From positions 186,001 through 250,000 of the forward strand of contig CP048716.1 of the NCBI GenBank assembly GCA_022641835.1: a stretch of 64,000 nucleotides of DNA, in the 5' to 3' direction. A program made the translations under genes and the position numbers. Of the stretch, positions 30,294 to 40,444 are shown piece by piece; the stretch's first letter is position 1; each line of letters begins with the position of its first letter. Origin of the DNA: Petasospora fabianii. Taxonomy: Eukaryota > Ascomycota > Saccharomycetes > Phaffomycetales > Wickerhamomycetaceae. The notes under the pieces are model-generated. The model saw nothing but the letters and a program-made list of their open reading frames with translations. It did not search any database and had not been told where the DNA came from.

Positions 30294-30620
30294 TTATTTT
30301 TTTTCAATGCCTGAGAGATTCAGGGTTATGAGCCCTTTGATTCATTATATTGAGTCCATTTTGTATTTGACGGTCATATATATCCCGTTGAAATTTTTTT
30401 AATATGTTTTTGAGTATGTATTGCAAAAACCATGGGTTTATGATGTGAGATGATCCTCTAGGTGCTGGTGTGTGTTCATCCAACTTCCCGACCCGACCTT
30501 ATGTCATCGCTAGGTCGGAAAAATTCATGGCTGAACCCCACTGTTGTCTTTATCAACTTCCACCAGACACCAAGTTTTCCCTCTTCGACACCTACACCGG
30601 CGCCCCATAATCCCAGCACC
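30294..30620. other. Intergenic: tRNA-Leu terminator and PTH2 promoter
   Basis: About 330 bp. The T run at 30297-30304 terminates the tRNA. The PTH2 frame is open upstream of 30621, but that part lacks family resemblance. Confidence 0.5.
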
Positions 30621-31271
30621 ATGGCGTCCAACGTTCAGATAATCTCTGCCTGTGCTGTCTCCCTTGTAACGGGGCTACTCCTCGGGCAGTACTTCGGCTC
30701 GGCCCCTTCCAAGCCACACACATCAAAGCGCAAGGACCAAAAGCGCAACATCACATCGCCATCCCACTCGCCATCCTCTGAAGCACAGAGCGTTGGTCCA
30801 TCAGACGTGAGTGATGATCTTGACTATACGTCCTCCTCAGACCCAGAAGAGAGTGAAGAGGAGGACTATGAGGTGGACTCTACCTCGCTTAACGATGTTC
30901 CAGGTGAGACTCGCATGGCCCTCATCGTCAGAACAGACCTCAAGATGACAAAGGGTAAGGCCGCTGCTCAGTGTGCACACGCTGCCCTTGGTTGTTACAG
31001 GCTCATGTTGCAGGAGGGTGCTGCTTCGCATAACCCACAGATGCTCCAGAGATGGGAAAGAACAGGGCAAGCAAAGATCACATTACAAGTTCCAAGTAAA
31101 GAGGACATGGATCTACTGTTCGCCATGGCGATTTCCATGAATGTCAACTCATATATTGTGCATGATGCTGGAAGAACCCAAATTGAAGCTGGCTCCGCTA
31201 CAGTACTCGGGCTCGGACCAGCTCCAAAGATGGTTTTGGATCAGATCACTGGTGACTTGAAGCTGTACTGA
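30621..31271 (+). CDS. PTH2: peptidyl-tRNA hydrolase 2 (Pth2)
   Basis: 216 aa from the ATG at 30621 (preceded by AGCACC). An upstream in-frame start would add 53 unlikely residues. An N-terminal membrane anchor (IISACAVSLVTGLLLGQYFG) and an acidic linker (about 55-95) precede the Pth2 domain: RMALIVRTDLKMTKGKAAAQCAHAA, then ITLQVPSKEDMDLL and VHDAGRTQIEAGSATVLGLGP. The enzyme releases peptides from stalled peptidyl-tRNA; in yeast it sits on the mitochondrial outer membrane and also binds ubiquitin-pathway factors. It is convergent with the RNB-family gene, 113 bp apart. Confidence 0.95.
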   Translation: MASNVQIISACAVSLVTGLLLGQYFGSAPSKPHTSKRKDQKRNITSPSHSPSSEAQSVGPSDVSDDLDYTSSSDPEESEEEDYEVDSTSLNDVPGETRMALIVRTDLKMTKGKAAAQCAHAALGCYRLMLQEGAASHNPQMLQRWERTGQAKITLQVPSKEDMDLLFAMAISMNVNSYIVHDAGRTQIEAGSATVLGLGPAPKMVLDQITGDLKLY

Positions 31272-31384
31272 TGTGAGGATGTTGTCACACACTGGACTAT
31301 ATGATCGATCATAATCTCATCCATTTGCATGCAGTATATAAATATTAAGATAATAAATAAGAATTAATAAACTTTGCGGCTGTT

Positions 31385-34024
31385 CTATGCCTCTAGGATG
31401 ATATCTGTATGTGTAATCTCTGCGATCTTGGAGCAAATGATCTGATCGCCAACCTTGACAGACGACAACTGGGATGGATTAAGATCGACTAGAACAATCG
31501 TATCAAGATCGATGCAGTAGGCCATCGCTAGATCATCACTGGTGCATTCTCGAAGAATTACGCACTTGAAAATATTCCAGTTCATCTTTGGATGGCTCTC
31601 CTGCTTTGCCTTTAATAGCTCCAGGACAGCATGACGATGACTCAAGGTCTGAACCCAGCGATTTCCATCTTGCATTGGTTTCACATGAAATAGGTAGTAC
31701 TCCAAGAGCTCCTCACCAGTCTTCATCTTGAAACCCTTCATGAACAACGTCTTCAATCCCATCTTGTAGTCATTCTGCGAGGAAACAAACTGGCTCTGCA
31801 GATAAGCAATCACTTGCCACTGGTTCAGAATACTCTCAAAATCATGCAAACCATCAGTGATGTTTACTAGTCCAAGTGGCAGTCCAAGACATGCATACCT
31901 TCTCGGGGTTGTGGAGGTCTTCTCCGGGGCCAAAAAATAGCTAGCACCAACATAGTTGACAATGGGCGTTACACCAACAGAGTTCTTGAAGAAGGTCAAC
32001 TCTTCATATTTTGAAGCCTGGTAGTCAGGGATAACCATGCTGTTCGAAGTGACATGGAGCGAATCATCCATTCCACTGAGAATACTTTGAGACTTGATCA
32101 ACATCGGAAGTTGTCTTTGCTGTTGGAACTTCACAGCATGCTCAGCAGCAATCAGTTTCACTTCCTGTGTAATGTACTTCAGAAACCCAAGCTTGTCCTC
32201 TCTATCAGCATCTGCAAACATGTTTCTCCCAAACTGATACTCACGAGAGTATTCATTACCTCTCTTCAAGAACCAATAGTCAATCATGCTTAACATACTC
32301 ATCAATGTGGCCCTGTCACTGGCATTGAGGATCTCGTAGGCATCAGAGGGCATGAAGAAGTTGAAAAGGTCCGTCAAGACAGGAAACTTTGATCTCCAGA
32401 GTTCATTTAAATCAGACAGTGGGACAAACTTGAGATTCACGAGGCGTTCGAGGCGAATAGTAGATTCTGTTTTCGTCCAGGGGCTATCTAGTTTATGTGG
32501 GTATGCAATTGATATGGTCATGCATCTGTTCTCATGGGAGGGAGAAAAGCTGAGGTGTTCGATGTTTTCTTGTGGGAAAAGTGTGCGTATGTCGTCACTA
32601 AGATCAATATCACTGATTCGAGACAAAAGTGGGTTTATAATGGATGGGATATGCTGTGGGAGGAATGATGCCACGTCTGGGAAGTGAATGTTGAAGTAGT
32701 AGAGGTCTGGGGAGGTTGTCTTGTCGAGAGAGATGGCAATATCGCCATTTTCTGAAAGACCAATGCGTTGAAGAAATTCACTCGGTAGAACATAAGCAGG
32801 CAGGCTGTTGGTGAATCGGATGTGTTTGAAGTGATCTATAAGCTTGAGAGGGGCGGTGTGTGGGAGTTGTAATTCAGATACAAACATTGGGCTCGTGCTC
32901 TTGAGAGAAGACAGAATCTCGGAAACGGCAGCTGTAGTTAGTGTTTCATGGTCCGGGAGGATTTGCTTTATGGTGGGTACAAGTCGTTGATCTGGATACT
33001 GACAGAAGTACTTCAAGAAGTCCACAATCATAGATATCTCGCCGATATTTTGATCGTTGTCCTTCTGACCAGAGTCTCTATATTTTGCCAATAGACAATC
33101 TTTCTTCCCGGTCCGTAGTAGGTCAAGTTGAAACCTGAAGCTATAAAGTTCCTCGGGCTCTTTATTGAAAACATGCTCCAGATTTTGAGCAAGAGTGATG
33201 GAGTTGGCTGTATAGGTGGTAACTGGGACCGAGTCTGAGATCATCGACTTGAGAGATGTAGTGAAGTTTCTTCTGACTCTCCATTCAAGGGGGTGATTCC
33301 TGAGGTGCATGTGAATAGCCCAAAGAAGGCACTCATCCGGGAATGTTTTGAATCGTTTGCTCTGTTCTTGAATCATTTCTGAAATGCGTAGCAAGTCAAT
33401 GTCGACGGATGTGCTTGGTTTCGTGTACCATGCCCGAACAGCTGGGATGAGATGACGTATAGATTTGCGTACACTTTCCGAGACAGATGTGAAGTCGTGG
33501 AGAAATTTTGCAGCGCAGGCAGGTGAGTTCATCACCTCTTCAAGACGTTCTTCAGCGATGACATGGGAGATGTGGAAAGTGACGTCGGTGATGTTGACTT
33601 CGACTGTATGGGCTTCGGGAGTGATGATGGAAATGGTGGCATCATGAAAGAGCTGTGACTGGGGATGACAGACAAGACCACATAGAGGTCCATCATGGGC
33701 TTCAACCTCAACGAAAGATCCCACAGTACATCGTGTGTGCATTCTGTCCTCGATAGGACCTTTCTCAAGAATCTTAGCTACGTCCTCCTTATTGGGTTTT
33801 GGATCTTTCAATAAGCTTTTGTAATATCTGCTTGGATCAGCAATGAGATTTTGTCGGCTCTTGTGGGGGGAATTTAGAAGACTTGATGGCAATACGGAAG
33901 CTTGAGGTGATCTGGTGTTGTGATCAAAGAAACTGGAGGCATTCCTCCTTGTCTGGGGTAACAATGGACGTCGGCTCTGCAAAAGACTGCGCGCGAGCCG
34001 CGCGGGTAAGCTTCTAGTGGGCAT
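31385..34024 (-). CDS. mitochondrial RNB-family protein, Dss1/Cyt-4-like, active site apparently lost
   Basis: 879 aa from the ATG at 34024; further upstream the frame has only a GTG. The N-terminus (MPTRSLPARLARSLLQSRRP) is a clear mitochondrial presequence. The middle resembles Dss1, the 3'-5' exoribonuclease of the yeast mitochondrial degradosome. The RNB domain starts near residue 425 and keeps IHFPDVASFLP, MTISIAY and the late block TSTTPRRYACLGLPLG with NQWQVIAYL, ending in an S1-like tail. Where active RNB enzymes have the metal-binding Asp cluster (an EIDD-type motif), this protein reads QRIGLSENGDIAIS, so the catalytic acids look missing. It may be a diverged Dss1 or a pseudoenzyme acting as RNA-binding factor. 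Confidence 0.7.
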   Translation of the reverse strand: MPTRSLPARLARSLLQSRRPLLPQTRRNASSFFDHNTRSPQASVLPSSLLNSPHKSRQNLIADPSRYYKSLLKDPKPNKEDVAKILEKGPIEDRMHTRCTVGSFVEVEAHDGPLCGLVCHPQSQLFHDATISIITPEAHTVEVNITDVTFHISHVIAEERLEEVMNSPACAAKFLHDFTSVSESVRKSIRHLIPAVRAWYTKPSTSVDIDLLRISEMIQEQSKRFKTFPDECLLWAIHMHLRNHPLEWRVRRNFTTSLKSMISDSVPVTTYTANSITLAQNLEHVFNKEPEELYSFRFQLDLLRTGKKDCLLAKYRDSGQKDNDQNIGEISMIVDFLKYFCQYPDQRLVPTIKQILPDHETLTTAAVSEILSSLKSTSPMFVSELQLPHTAPLKLIDHFKHIRFTNSLPAYVLPSEFLQRIGLSENGDIAISLDKTTSPDLYYFNIHFPDVASFLPQHIPSIINPLLSRISDIDLSDDIRTLFPQENIEHLSFSPSHENRCMTISIAYPHKLDSPWTKTESTIRLERLVNLKFVPLSDLNELWRSKFPVLTDLFNFFMPSDAYEILNASDRATLMSMLSMIDYWFLKRGNEYSREYQFGRNMFADADREDKLGFLKYITQEVKLIAAEHAVKFQQQRQLPMLIKSQSILSGMDDSLHVTSNSMVIPDYQASKYEELTFFKNSVGVTPIVNYVGASYFLAPEKTSTTPRRYACLGLPLGLVNITDGLHDFESILNQWQVIAYLQSQFVSSQNDYKMGLKTLFMKGFKMKTGEELLEYYLFHVKPMQDGNRWVQTLSHRHAVLELLKAKQESHPKMNWNIFKCVILRECTSDDLAMAYCIDLDTIVLVDLNPSQLSSVKVGDQIICSKIAEITHTDIILEA

Positions 34025-34241
34025 ATATGGAACTCTCCTTAGCTTCACAAGGTATATAAGAGAAGTCTGAATAGGGCACTGGAACGTTCTTGGGCAAAGA
34101 TCTTGCCATGGCTGGTGAACCCGATGATCACTCGTGCCAGATTTGGTGCCTCCGCTGCGAGTGGGGCCGCGTTACTGACCCGTACGCGAATGACAGCCCT
34201 CCTGACCCGACGCGGAGTGACAGACCACATTAACGTGCCCA

Positions 34242-37200
34242 ATGCTAAAGAATGGAGTGCTAACAAGAACATCCCCCAGCGTAAGGGGAGCACAGGCCTC
34301 GTTTGAGCGTTTTACTGGATCTGGAATGAGCTTCACGGATGTGTCTGTCGATAGCCTTGACGATCTCGGCCATAATGGCGTGGCGGAGTCACCCACGTTC
34401 ACCGTAACGGCCCTCCTCACGAGTCTTGGTGAACGTAACCAGGACGCGGAGTATCTCGTAACCAAGGGAAATGACCTCGTGGTGCTGCTCCAGCAATACC
34501 CTTACATCAAAGAGGATCTGGTGTTTAGTGCATTTGGCCACAGACTCCAGACATTGCTCACACATCCGAAGAAAGAGGTGGTGGCAATAGGGTATCGGAT
34601 CTGTCGCTACGTCATCTACGACGCATCATCCATCCAGGCTCTCATCTCGTTGAAGCTCGACACGCTAATCGTGATCTCTCTATCAAAAGATGCAGCACAC
34701 AACATTGAAAGAGAACAGGCATTGAAGCTGGTACGAAAGTTCCTGGACACCCCGGGTGGCCCATCGGAGATTACGCGTGGAATCGCTAATGCCGTACTAG
34801 CCATAGCGGAGCTTCGAGATCACCCAACTGAACTACAAGAAGACCGGCTGAGGAAAGTCTGCATTGAGACAACCGCTGAACTTTGTCTTCATCGGCCAGA
34901 TCTGGTCCCACCTTACACACTGGTGCAGTACATCATCGATGGCCCTTATGAGCTTTCATCACTGTGTGCGACGGTCATGCTGACTCTTTTGAATGAGCCA
35001 CAAGGAAGAAAGTACATCTCCAAGTCTGATATTCTTCGTATCATCTCACCTTTCACTGAGTTTCCAGTGAAAGGTCATCTGAACAACGAAAAACTACAAA
35101 CGAACGCATATATCATCACACGATTCATGAAAAGTCTCGCCGGCTTCCATGGTCTCTGTCTCGGCGACAAAGAACCATTGAAAGACCTCATTCATTGTCT
35201 TTCGTTTCCAGTCCAAGGTGTTGTCTCCAAGCTTCTAGACATCTTTCTCGATGTCCTGATGATCAACCCTTTAAGTAAGAAGCCACCAGCAGGGCATGCC
35301 AACAAGATGGTGCTCGTCCCCATCAAGCTGGAGAACGAGTTCATTCTCCACACACATTTCCTCGCACTTTTAGTCACCACTCTCCTGGAAGCCGGCCTTC
35401 CAGCTGAGCTGATGGGTATCATGAATCGTGCTTCTGATGAGGCTAACAGGACCAAAGCCGGGTTTCTCCTCACTGAGATCTGTAATCTGGCGTACAACTT
35501 GGTGCCAGATGAACTGTTGGTATCATTACAGGATAAGCTCGTTTATTTGGTCAATCCAAAGCCCTCCATGACTGATACACACTCTGAATTTGCTATTGAG
35601 AAGCTAACGAGGAAGTCTAATAAAGGTCGTACAATGTTTGGACTGGACCAGTTGAAGATCAATGATAACTTCTTGGATTACTCGAAGAAGACTACTACCA
35701 AGGCGGTATACAATGTCGATGAGCCGACCTTGAAACAGATGCTGAACGATACCAAAGTGCTCTCCACGAAAAGCTTCTCCAAATGGGACTGTGAAATCAT
35801 CTCTCAGCTCTTTGCCGGCCCTTTCAGCAGTGGACGGCGTCTCGAGGAGGTGAACAGAACCACAAAATTTATGAAGAGATTGTTGTCATTCTACAGGCCA
35901 TTTAAGCATAAGTTCTCAGGGACTAAGAAGACAAAACACTCGCAAAGATTCATCAAGCTCGGATGTGACATCATGTCATGCCTGTTGTCGTCCACAGAAG
36001 GACTCCGCATCCTTAAAGAAAGTAAAATTGTCCCACAGATTGCCGAGTGTCTCGCTCAGCTTGACCCATACTCGGGTCTCTACGCTAAGGATCAAATTTT
36101 CAGCAAGGATAGACTTGAGGGTACACTCACAAATGGATACTTCGATATGTTGGGTATCCTTTCCACTAAGGAGCACGGTCTTGAACTCCTTCAACAGTGG
36201 AAGGTCTTCAGTATCATCCATCACATCGCTGATAATCCATTCAAGAGAGAAGACCTTCTCATCCTTTTTATGAAGTCAATGGACTACAAGAAGTCGGGTC
36301 AACTCCGCATACTCCTCTCAAAGTTTCTCCATTCTGCCAACAGAAACATCAAACTTGAAGCGACAAAGCTGCTTTCTTCCTTGTTACACGAGCCAGATTG
36401 TAACACATTCATCTGTGAGGCGCTCATTGAACAACTATATGAGCAGGACGATATCATCTCGCGGGAGACTATCAAGATTCTTACTGAGTACTGTAATGCT
36501 TCTAACTCCAACCTCGATCAGATTGTGGAGCTCTCTCCGAGTATCCATCTTCTTCGCCGGTGTGGCGAACAAGGCGAGTGCCTCCTCATGAAGTTCCTCT
36601 CCACTTCGGCAGGTTTTGGGTATCTTCAATCTCAAGGATTCATCGATGAAGAGTTTGCTAACTGGATCTCAGGTGAGAGATACATCACATACGCTCTTGA
36701 TATTGAACTTTTGCTCATGGGTTTTGATCCTGACCTGAGAAACTCTGACAGACCGCTCAAGAGAAGTACCCTTCCTTCCCATTTCTTTGGCGAACTTGTA
36801 AAGACTGAAGAAGGCTTTAATGTTATCGTCCACTCTGGTATTCTCACTGAACTTGTCAACATCATTCGGTACCACGCAACAAGTCTCGAGAGGCCAGAGG
36901 AGGCTGAACAGATGGATTACCTGAAATTGAGTGCCTGTATGTGGGCCATTGGTATGATCAGTACGAGTGAATTGGGTATTGAGACATTAGATGTTAATGG
37001 TTGTATCGAGGATTTGGTACACATTGCTACATCGAGTCCATTGATCAACTTGAGAGGATCGGCATTCTACGTTCTGGGATTGATATCAAAGACGAACCAA
37101 GGTATCGAAATCTTGGACGAGCTTGGATGGAGCACTAAGATGAATGTGTTCAACCAGTCTATTGGTATGACGCTGCCAAGGGATGTCACAAGCTTCATAG

Positions 37201-37550
37201 GATGGGAAAGTGGGAATCGTGACGTATTTGACAAGGAAGTCATGGAGTACTCCATACTGGATGATATCGACACCTCTGATGAAACACTCAAGAGACTCAT
37301 CAAGGTTATCGGTACTCTGTGCAACCCTATCTTTGAAAAAAGCTTGAAAGATCTTGTGAACTTGGAAAAGCAGCATAAGGAGTACTTCGAAGATCCAGAC
37401 GTGTTCTTCATTGTGATGAAATTCTTTGACATGTACCGCTACACACCAAAAGTGAGAAAAGCCATCATTGAAACATTCACCTCGAATCGCAGGATGCTGG
37501 ACATCATTGTGAAAAGGGATAAACGAAGAATGAAGGAGCTCATTGGTTAG
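34242..37550 (+). CDS. TSC11: TORC2 subunit Tsc11/Avo3 (Rictor)
   Basis: 1102 aa from the ATG at 34242; a second in-frame ATG at 34326 (MSFTDVSV) is equally possible. It is a helical-repeat protein with the Rictor blocks in order: N-terminal armadillo region (VVAIGYRICRYVIYDASS, EITRGIANAVLAIAE), middle domain (KWDCEIISQLFAGPF, TTKFMKRLLSFYRPFK) and the conserved C-terminal block (MWAIGMISTSELGIE, RGSAFYVLGLISKTNQGIE). It is the core scaffold of TORC2, controlling actin polarity and sphingolipid signalling through Ypk1. S. cerevisiae Tsc11 is longer (about 1430 aa); this version lacks long extensions. Confidence 0.93.
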   Translation: MLKNGVLTRTSPSVRGAQASFERFTGSGMSFTDVSVDSLDDLGHNGVAESPTFTVTALLTSLGERNQDAEYLVTKGNDLVVLLQQYPYIKEDLVFSAFGHRLQTLLTHPKKEVVAIGYRICRYVIYDASSIQALISLKLDTLIVISLSKDAAHNIEREQALKLVRKFLDTPGGPSEITRGIANAVLAIAELRDHPTELQEDRLRKVCIETTAELCLHRPDLVPPYTLVQYIIDGPYELSSLCATVMLTLLNEPQGRKYISKSDILRIISPFTEFPVKGHLNNEKLQTNAYIITRFMKSLAGFHGLCLGDKEPLKDLIHCLSFPVQGVVSKLLDIFLDVLMINPLSKKPPAGHANKMVLVPIKLENEFILHTHFLALLVTTLLEAGLPAELMGIMNRASDEANRTKAGFLLTEICNLAYNLVPDELLVSLQDKLVYLVNPKPSMTDTHSEFAIEKLTRKSNKGRTMFGLDQLKINDNFLDYSKKTTTKAVYNVDEPTLKQMLNDTKVLSTKSFSKWDCEIISQLFAGPFSSGRRLEEVNRTTKFMKRLLSFYRPFKHKFSGTKKTKHSQRFIKLGCDIMSCLLSSTEGLRILKESKIVPQIAECLAQLDPYSGLYAKDQIFSKDRLEGTLTNGYFDMLGILSTKEHGLELLQQWKVFSIIHHIADNPFKREDLLILFMKSMDYKKSGQLRILLSKFLHSANRNIKLEATKLLSSLLHEPDCNTFICEALIEQLYEQDDIISRETIKILTEYCNASNSNLDQIVELSPSIHLLRRCGEQGECLLMKFLSTSAGFGYLQSQGFIDEEFANWISGERYITYALDIELLLMGFDPDLRNSDRPLKRSTLPSHFFGELVKTEEGFNVIVHSGILTELVNIIRYHATSLERPEEAEQMDYLKLSACMWAIGMISTSELGIETLDVNGCIEDLVHIATSSPLINLRGSAFYVLGLISKTNQGIEILDELGWSTKMNVFNQSIGMTLPRDVTSFIGWESGNRDVFDKEVMEYSILDDIDTSDETLKRLIKVIGTLCNPIFEKSLKDLVNLEKQHKEYFEDPDVFFIVMKFFDMYRYTPKVRKAIIETFTSNRRMLDIIVKRDKRRMKELIG

Positions 37551-37688
37551 CGGTACGGCGTGGTCTACAATGTGGCTGAGGCTCGTCAATGATCTCCTAA
37601 ATTATTAAATCACACACAACATATTTGGATGAATGAACTGATATGATAGACAATGCCTTATCTGATGCTTGTTCTTGTGTAGCGCCTA

Positions 37689-39722
37689 TCACATAATGAT
37701 ACAATCTTTCTCTTTGCCACCTTTTTCCTTTCCCTTCTTCTTTTTTTTCTCCTTCTTGTTCTTTCCCTCCTTTTTCGTATCAAGAGGTGTAGAATTGGCG
37801 GACGCCAGAGCACTAGACGAGGATGGACGTGTGCTAAGCTCCGGATTGGAAGCGACAGATGATGAGTAATTTTGATTTGGATTGCTCAACTTGAGCATCT
37901 TGGACTTGGCACGCTGATCACCATTCTCCGTAGCAAGTGTGTACCAGTACTTTGCCGATTCAAGATTGACATCACAGCCTATACCCTTTTCATAGAAGTG
38001 GCCAACAGTGGATTGTGCTTTTGGTAGGCCCAATTTGGCAGCTCTGATGGCCCATTGGAAGGCCTCAAAGTTGTCCTTTTCCAAGTTTGGTGGGTTTCCC
38101 ATGAGATACCAAGCACAAAGAGACAACATCGACTCAGGATCGCCCGCAACGGCTGCCTGTGTGTAGTAATGGATTGACAGATCTGCATCCTGTGGAACAA
38201 CCTCATCACCAATTTCATATGCCTTACCCAAAATAGCAGCAGATTTGACATGTCCAAGAGATGCAGACTGTACATAGAGCTCCATGGCATACTTGTGGTC
38301 TGGAATCACAATATCCAAGAAACCATTCTCGTAGATCTTCGCCAACTCATAGGGGGCGGCGTTTGTCAACTCGTTAGCCGAGGTGGCGGCTCTGGACAAC
38401 CATTGGATACCACTTTTCTTGACATTGACGTTATCAGGCAATCCCATTCTGGAGTGGAAGGAGTACACACCCAGCTTGTACATCGCAGCGGGATGATTCT
38501 TCGATGCAGCGTATTTCAAGAACTCAATCGCTCTTCTCGAGTCCCTTCCAACACCAAGACCTTCTTCGTAGCAGTATGCTGTTCTATAAGCAGACTCGAC
38601 ATGACCATGCTTGGCAGCACCTTGGAACAAAGCGAATGCTTCTTTGTTTTCCACCTTTCCCAAAGCCCCAGAACTGTATGCATCAGCAAGAAGGTACTGG
38701 GCGTCGGTATAACCCTTGTCCGACAACTTCTTCAAGTAGTGCACAGCTTCTTTCAAAAACTGTTTCTTCATGTTCTTTTCCAAGGTTGGGCCAGCATTTG
38801 GATCCGGTGATCCCTCTGTCGATTTGCTTTGATCCATGGTCAATGCAGTCTGGAGCATGTACTGGGCGTATTGGAACAGCACTTTCGGATCATTAGACTT
38901 TTTCACATTCTTTCTGTACATCTCAATTGTCTTCATTCTCGGAAGGAGGGAGGAGGAAGAGTTCTCGCCCAAGTATTGCTTGATCAAGTTGTGTGATACA
39001 TCGGAGAGATTCTCATTAGTCAATGTGAAGTGTGCAGACTCGTTACGGTCTAAGAGATACATGTGGGACAAATCGACGGACTTCGATTGTCTGTGATGAG
39101 ACCTTCCAGTGCTTGGAGCATTTTGATCTGTACCACCCGATACTGGGGGTTCTGATCTCGAGGCCTGATGTGGCTTGTTGGGCTCGTCTTGCATCTGTGA
39201 CGGTGAACTGAATGAGCGCGCTCCAACTGGGGTGTCTGGCGGCTGCAACCTGGAAGAAGCAGCCGATGAGCCACGTGAAGAGACACCGCTAATTGCGTGT
39301 GGGTAAGGTAATGATTCTGATGATCCAATGTTGGATCCTGGGGCGGATGAAAATGATGATGGCGGCTGCAAGTTGTTGTATGTAGCTTGGAATTGTTGCT
39401 GGTGCTGTCTCTTCTTGAGAGATGTAGGGCCCGATGGAGGGGGAAGCCCAGTTCCTTCTGATGGTGTGACATACACATCTGTTTGGCTCCCGCCATATGA
39501 ATATTGGTTTGGAGAATTCTTGTTGGCACTAGAGGTTCCTGTGTGAGCGCTGTGGTATGCATTAGGTGTGGTGGATGTCGTGGACAGATCGCCGTGAGTA
39601 CTTCTTTCAGAGTATGGGCCCAATTGAAGAGATCTACTTGGATTGTGTGAATAATGAGTCCGTTGAGGATCTTCAGCTGAGTTTGCCAGTTTTTGGCGGT
39701 ACGGATGAGTGACCTGCGACAT
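37689..39722 (-). CDS. SKT5: chitin synthase III activator Skt5/Chs4
   Basis: 677 aa from the ATG at 39722 (MSQVTHPYRQKLAN); the frame upstream has only a GTG. The first 220 residues are Ser/Pro/Gln-rich. SVDLSHMYLLDRNES leads into a run of Sel1-like repeats (about 270-590; e.g. DAQYLLADAYSSGALG, AAMYKLGVYSFHSRMG). The C-terminus is a Lys-rich tract ending CIIM, a CaaX farnesylation box. Skt5/Chs4 recruits and activates Chs3 at the bud neck through Bni4. The paralogue Shc1 is the alternative in S. cerevisiae-like genomes. It is divergent from RAD51 across a 1.5 kb region. Confidence 0.92.
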   Translation of the reverse strand: MSQVTHPYRQKLANSAEDPQRTHYSHNPSRSLQLGPYSERSTHGDLSTTSTTPNAYHSAHTGTSSANKNSPNQYSYGGSQTDVYVTPSEGTGLPPPSGPTSLKKRQHQQQFQATYNNLQPPSSFSSAPGSNIGSSESLPYPHAISGVSSRGSSAASSRLQPPDTPVGARSFSSPSQMQDEPNKPHQASRSEPPVSGGTDQNAPSTGRSHHRQSKSVDLSHMYLLDRNESAHFTLTNENLSDVSHNLIKQYLGENSSSSLLPRMKTIEMYRKNVKKSNDPKVLFQYAQYMLQTALTMDQSKSTEGSPDPNAGPTLEKNMKKQFLKEAVHYLKKLSDKGYTDAQYLLADAYSSGALGKVENKEAFALFQGAAKHGHVESAYRTAYCYEEGLGVGRDSRRAIEFLKYAASKNHPAAMYKLGVYSFHSRMGLPDNVNVKKSGIQWLSRAATSANELTNAAPYELAKIYENGFLDIVIPDHKYAMELYVQSASLGHVKSAAILGKAYEIGDEVVPQDADLSIHYYTQAAVAGDPESMLSLCAWYLMGNPPNLEKDNFEAFQWAIRAAKLGLPKAQSTVGHFYEKGIGCDVNLESAKYWYTLATENGDQRAKSKMLKLSNPNQNYSSSVASNPELSTRPSSSSALASANSTPLDTKKEGKNKKEKKKKKGKEKGGKEKDCIIM

Positions 39723-40444
39723 GTTTGTGATCTGGGTACTTAGGATGCAGAGTAAATGTGGATCTTCGGCGGCTAGCACGTTTTGAGAATGATTTGAGAA
39801 TTATGTGTTGAGAGACAAGATGAATTGACCTGTGAGTGAAGTTTGCTTGAGGATGTATGCTTTGGCGGGTTTTGCTTTCTAGAAGAGCGTGAGCGCTAGT
39901 GAAGTGCTGAATTTAGGCGCCAACTTGTAACCCTTGCAAGTTGAGCTCACCGGGAATGAGATGCAAAAGACGTGTTTCAAGCGGACCTACTGGGACGGAG
40001 TGCGCGGCAGTTGATCAGAATGAGTTTGCTGGTAGTCAGATACGGTCAGTGGGACCACTGAATTGCCCTGATGAGCTATTAAAGGAGGAGCAACGGCGGT
40101 CCTTCGCAACAAAACTGGTTTCACATCGAGAGTTCCTAGAAGTCTCTAGGCGCGCGCGAGAATCCAAATTTTTATACGTTGCCCTGCTCTGCTGCATGAG
40201 TTGACAAATTCCATTTCCAATCCTCGAAAAAGATTTGGTACATCATTACGCGTTTATTGTTGGCATCATATTCTCGCATATTTTATGAGCATCACTGTTG
40301 CCTTGGCAGCTGTGGCTTATCCAGGTGTAAGACTTATAAATACCCATGTCGTTGAGCATCCCCTATGTTGTTACATTCCTCGACGCTGTTCTCTATCCAC
40401 GCGATAAAGCAGGGAATACAGCTTCGGACCTTCACTAAAGATCA

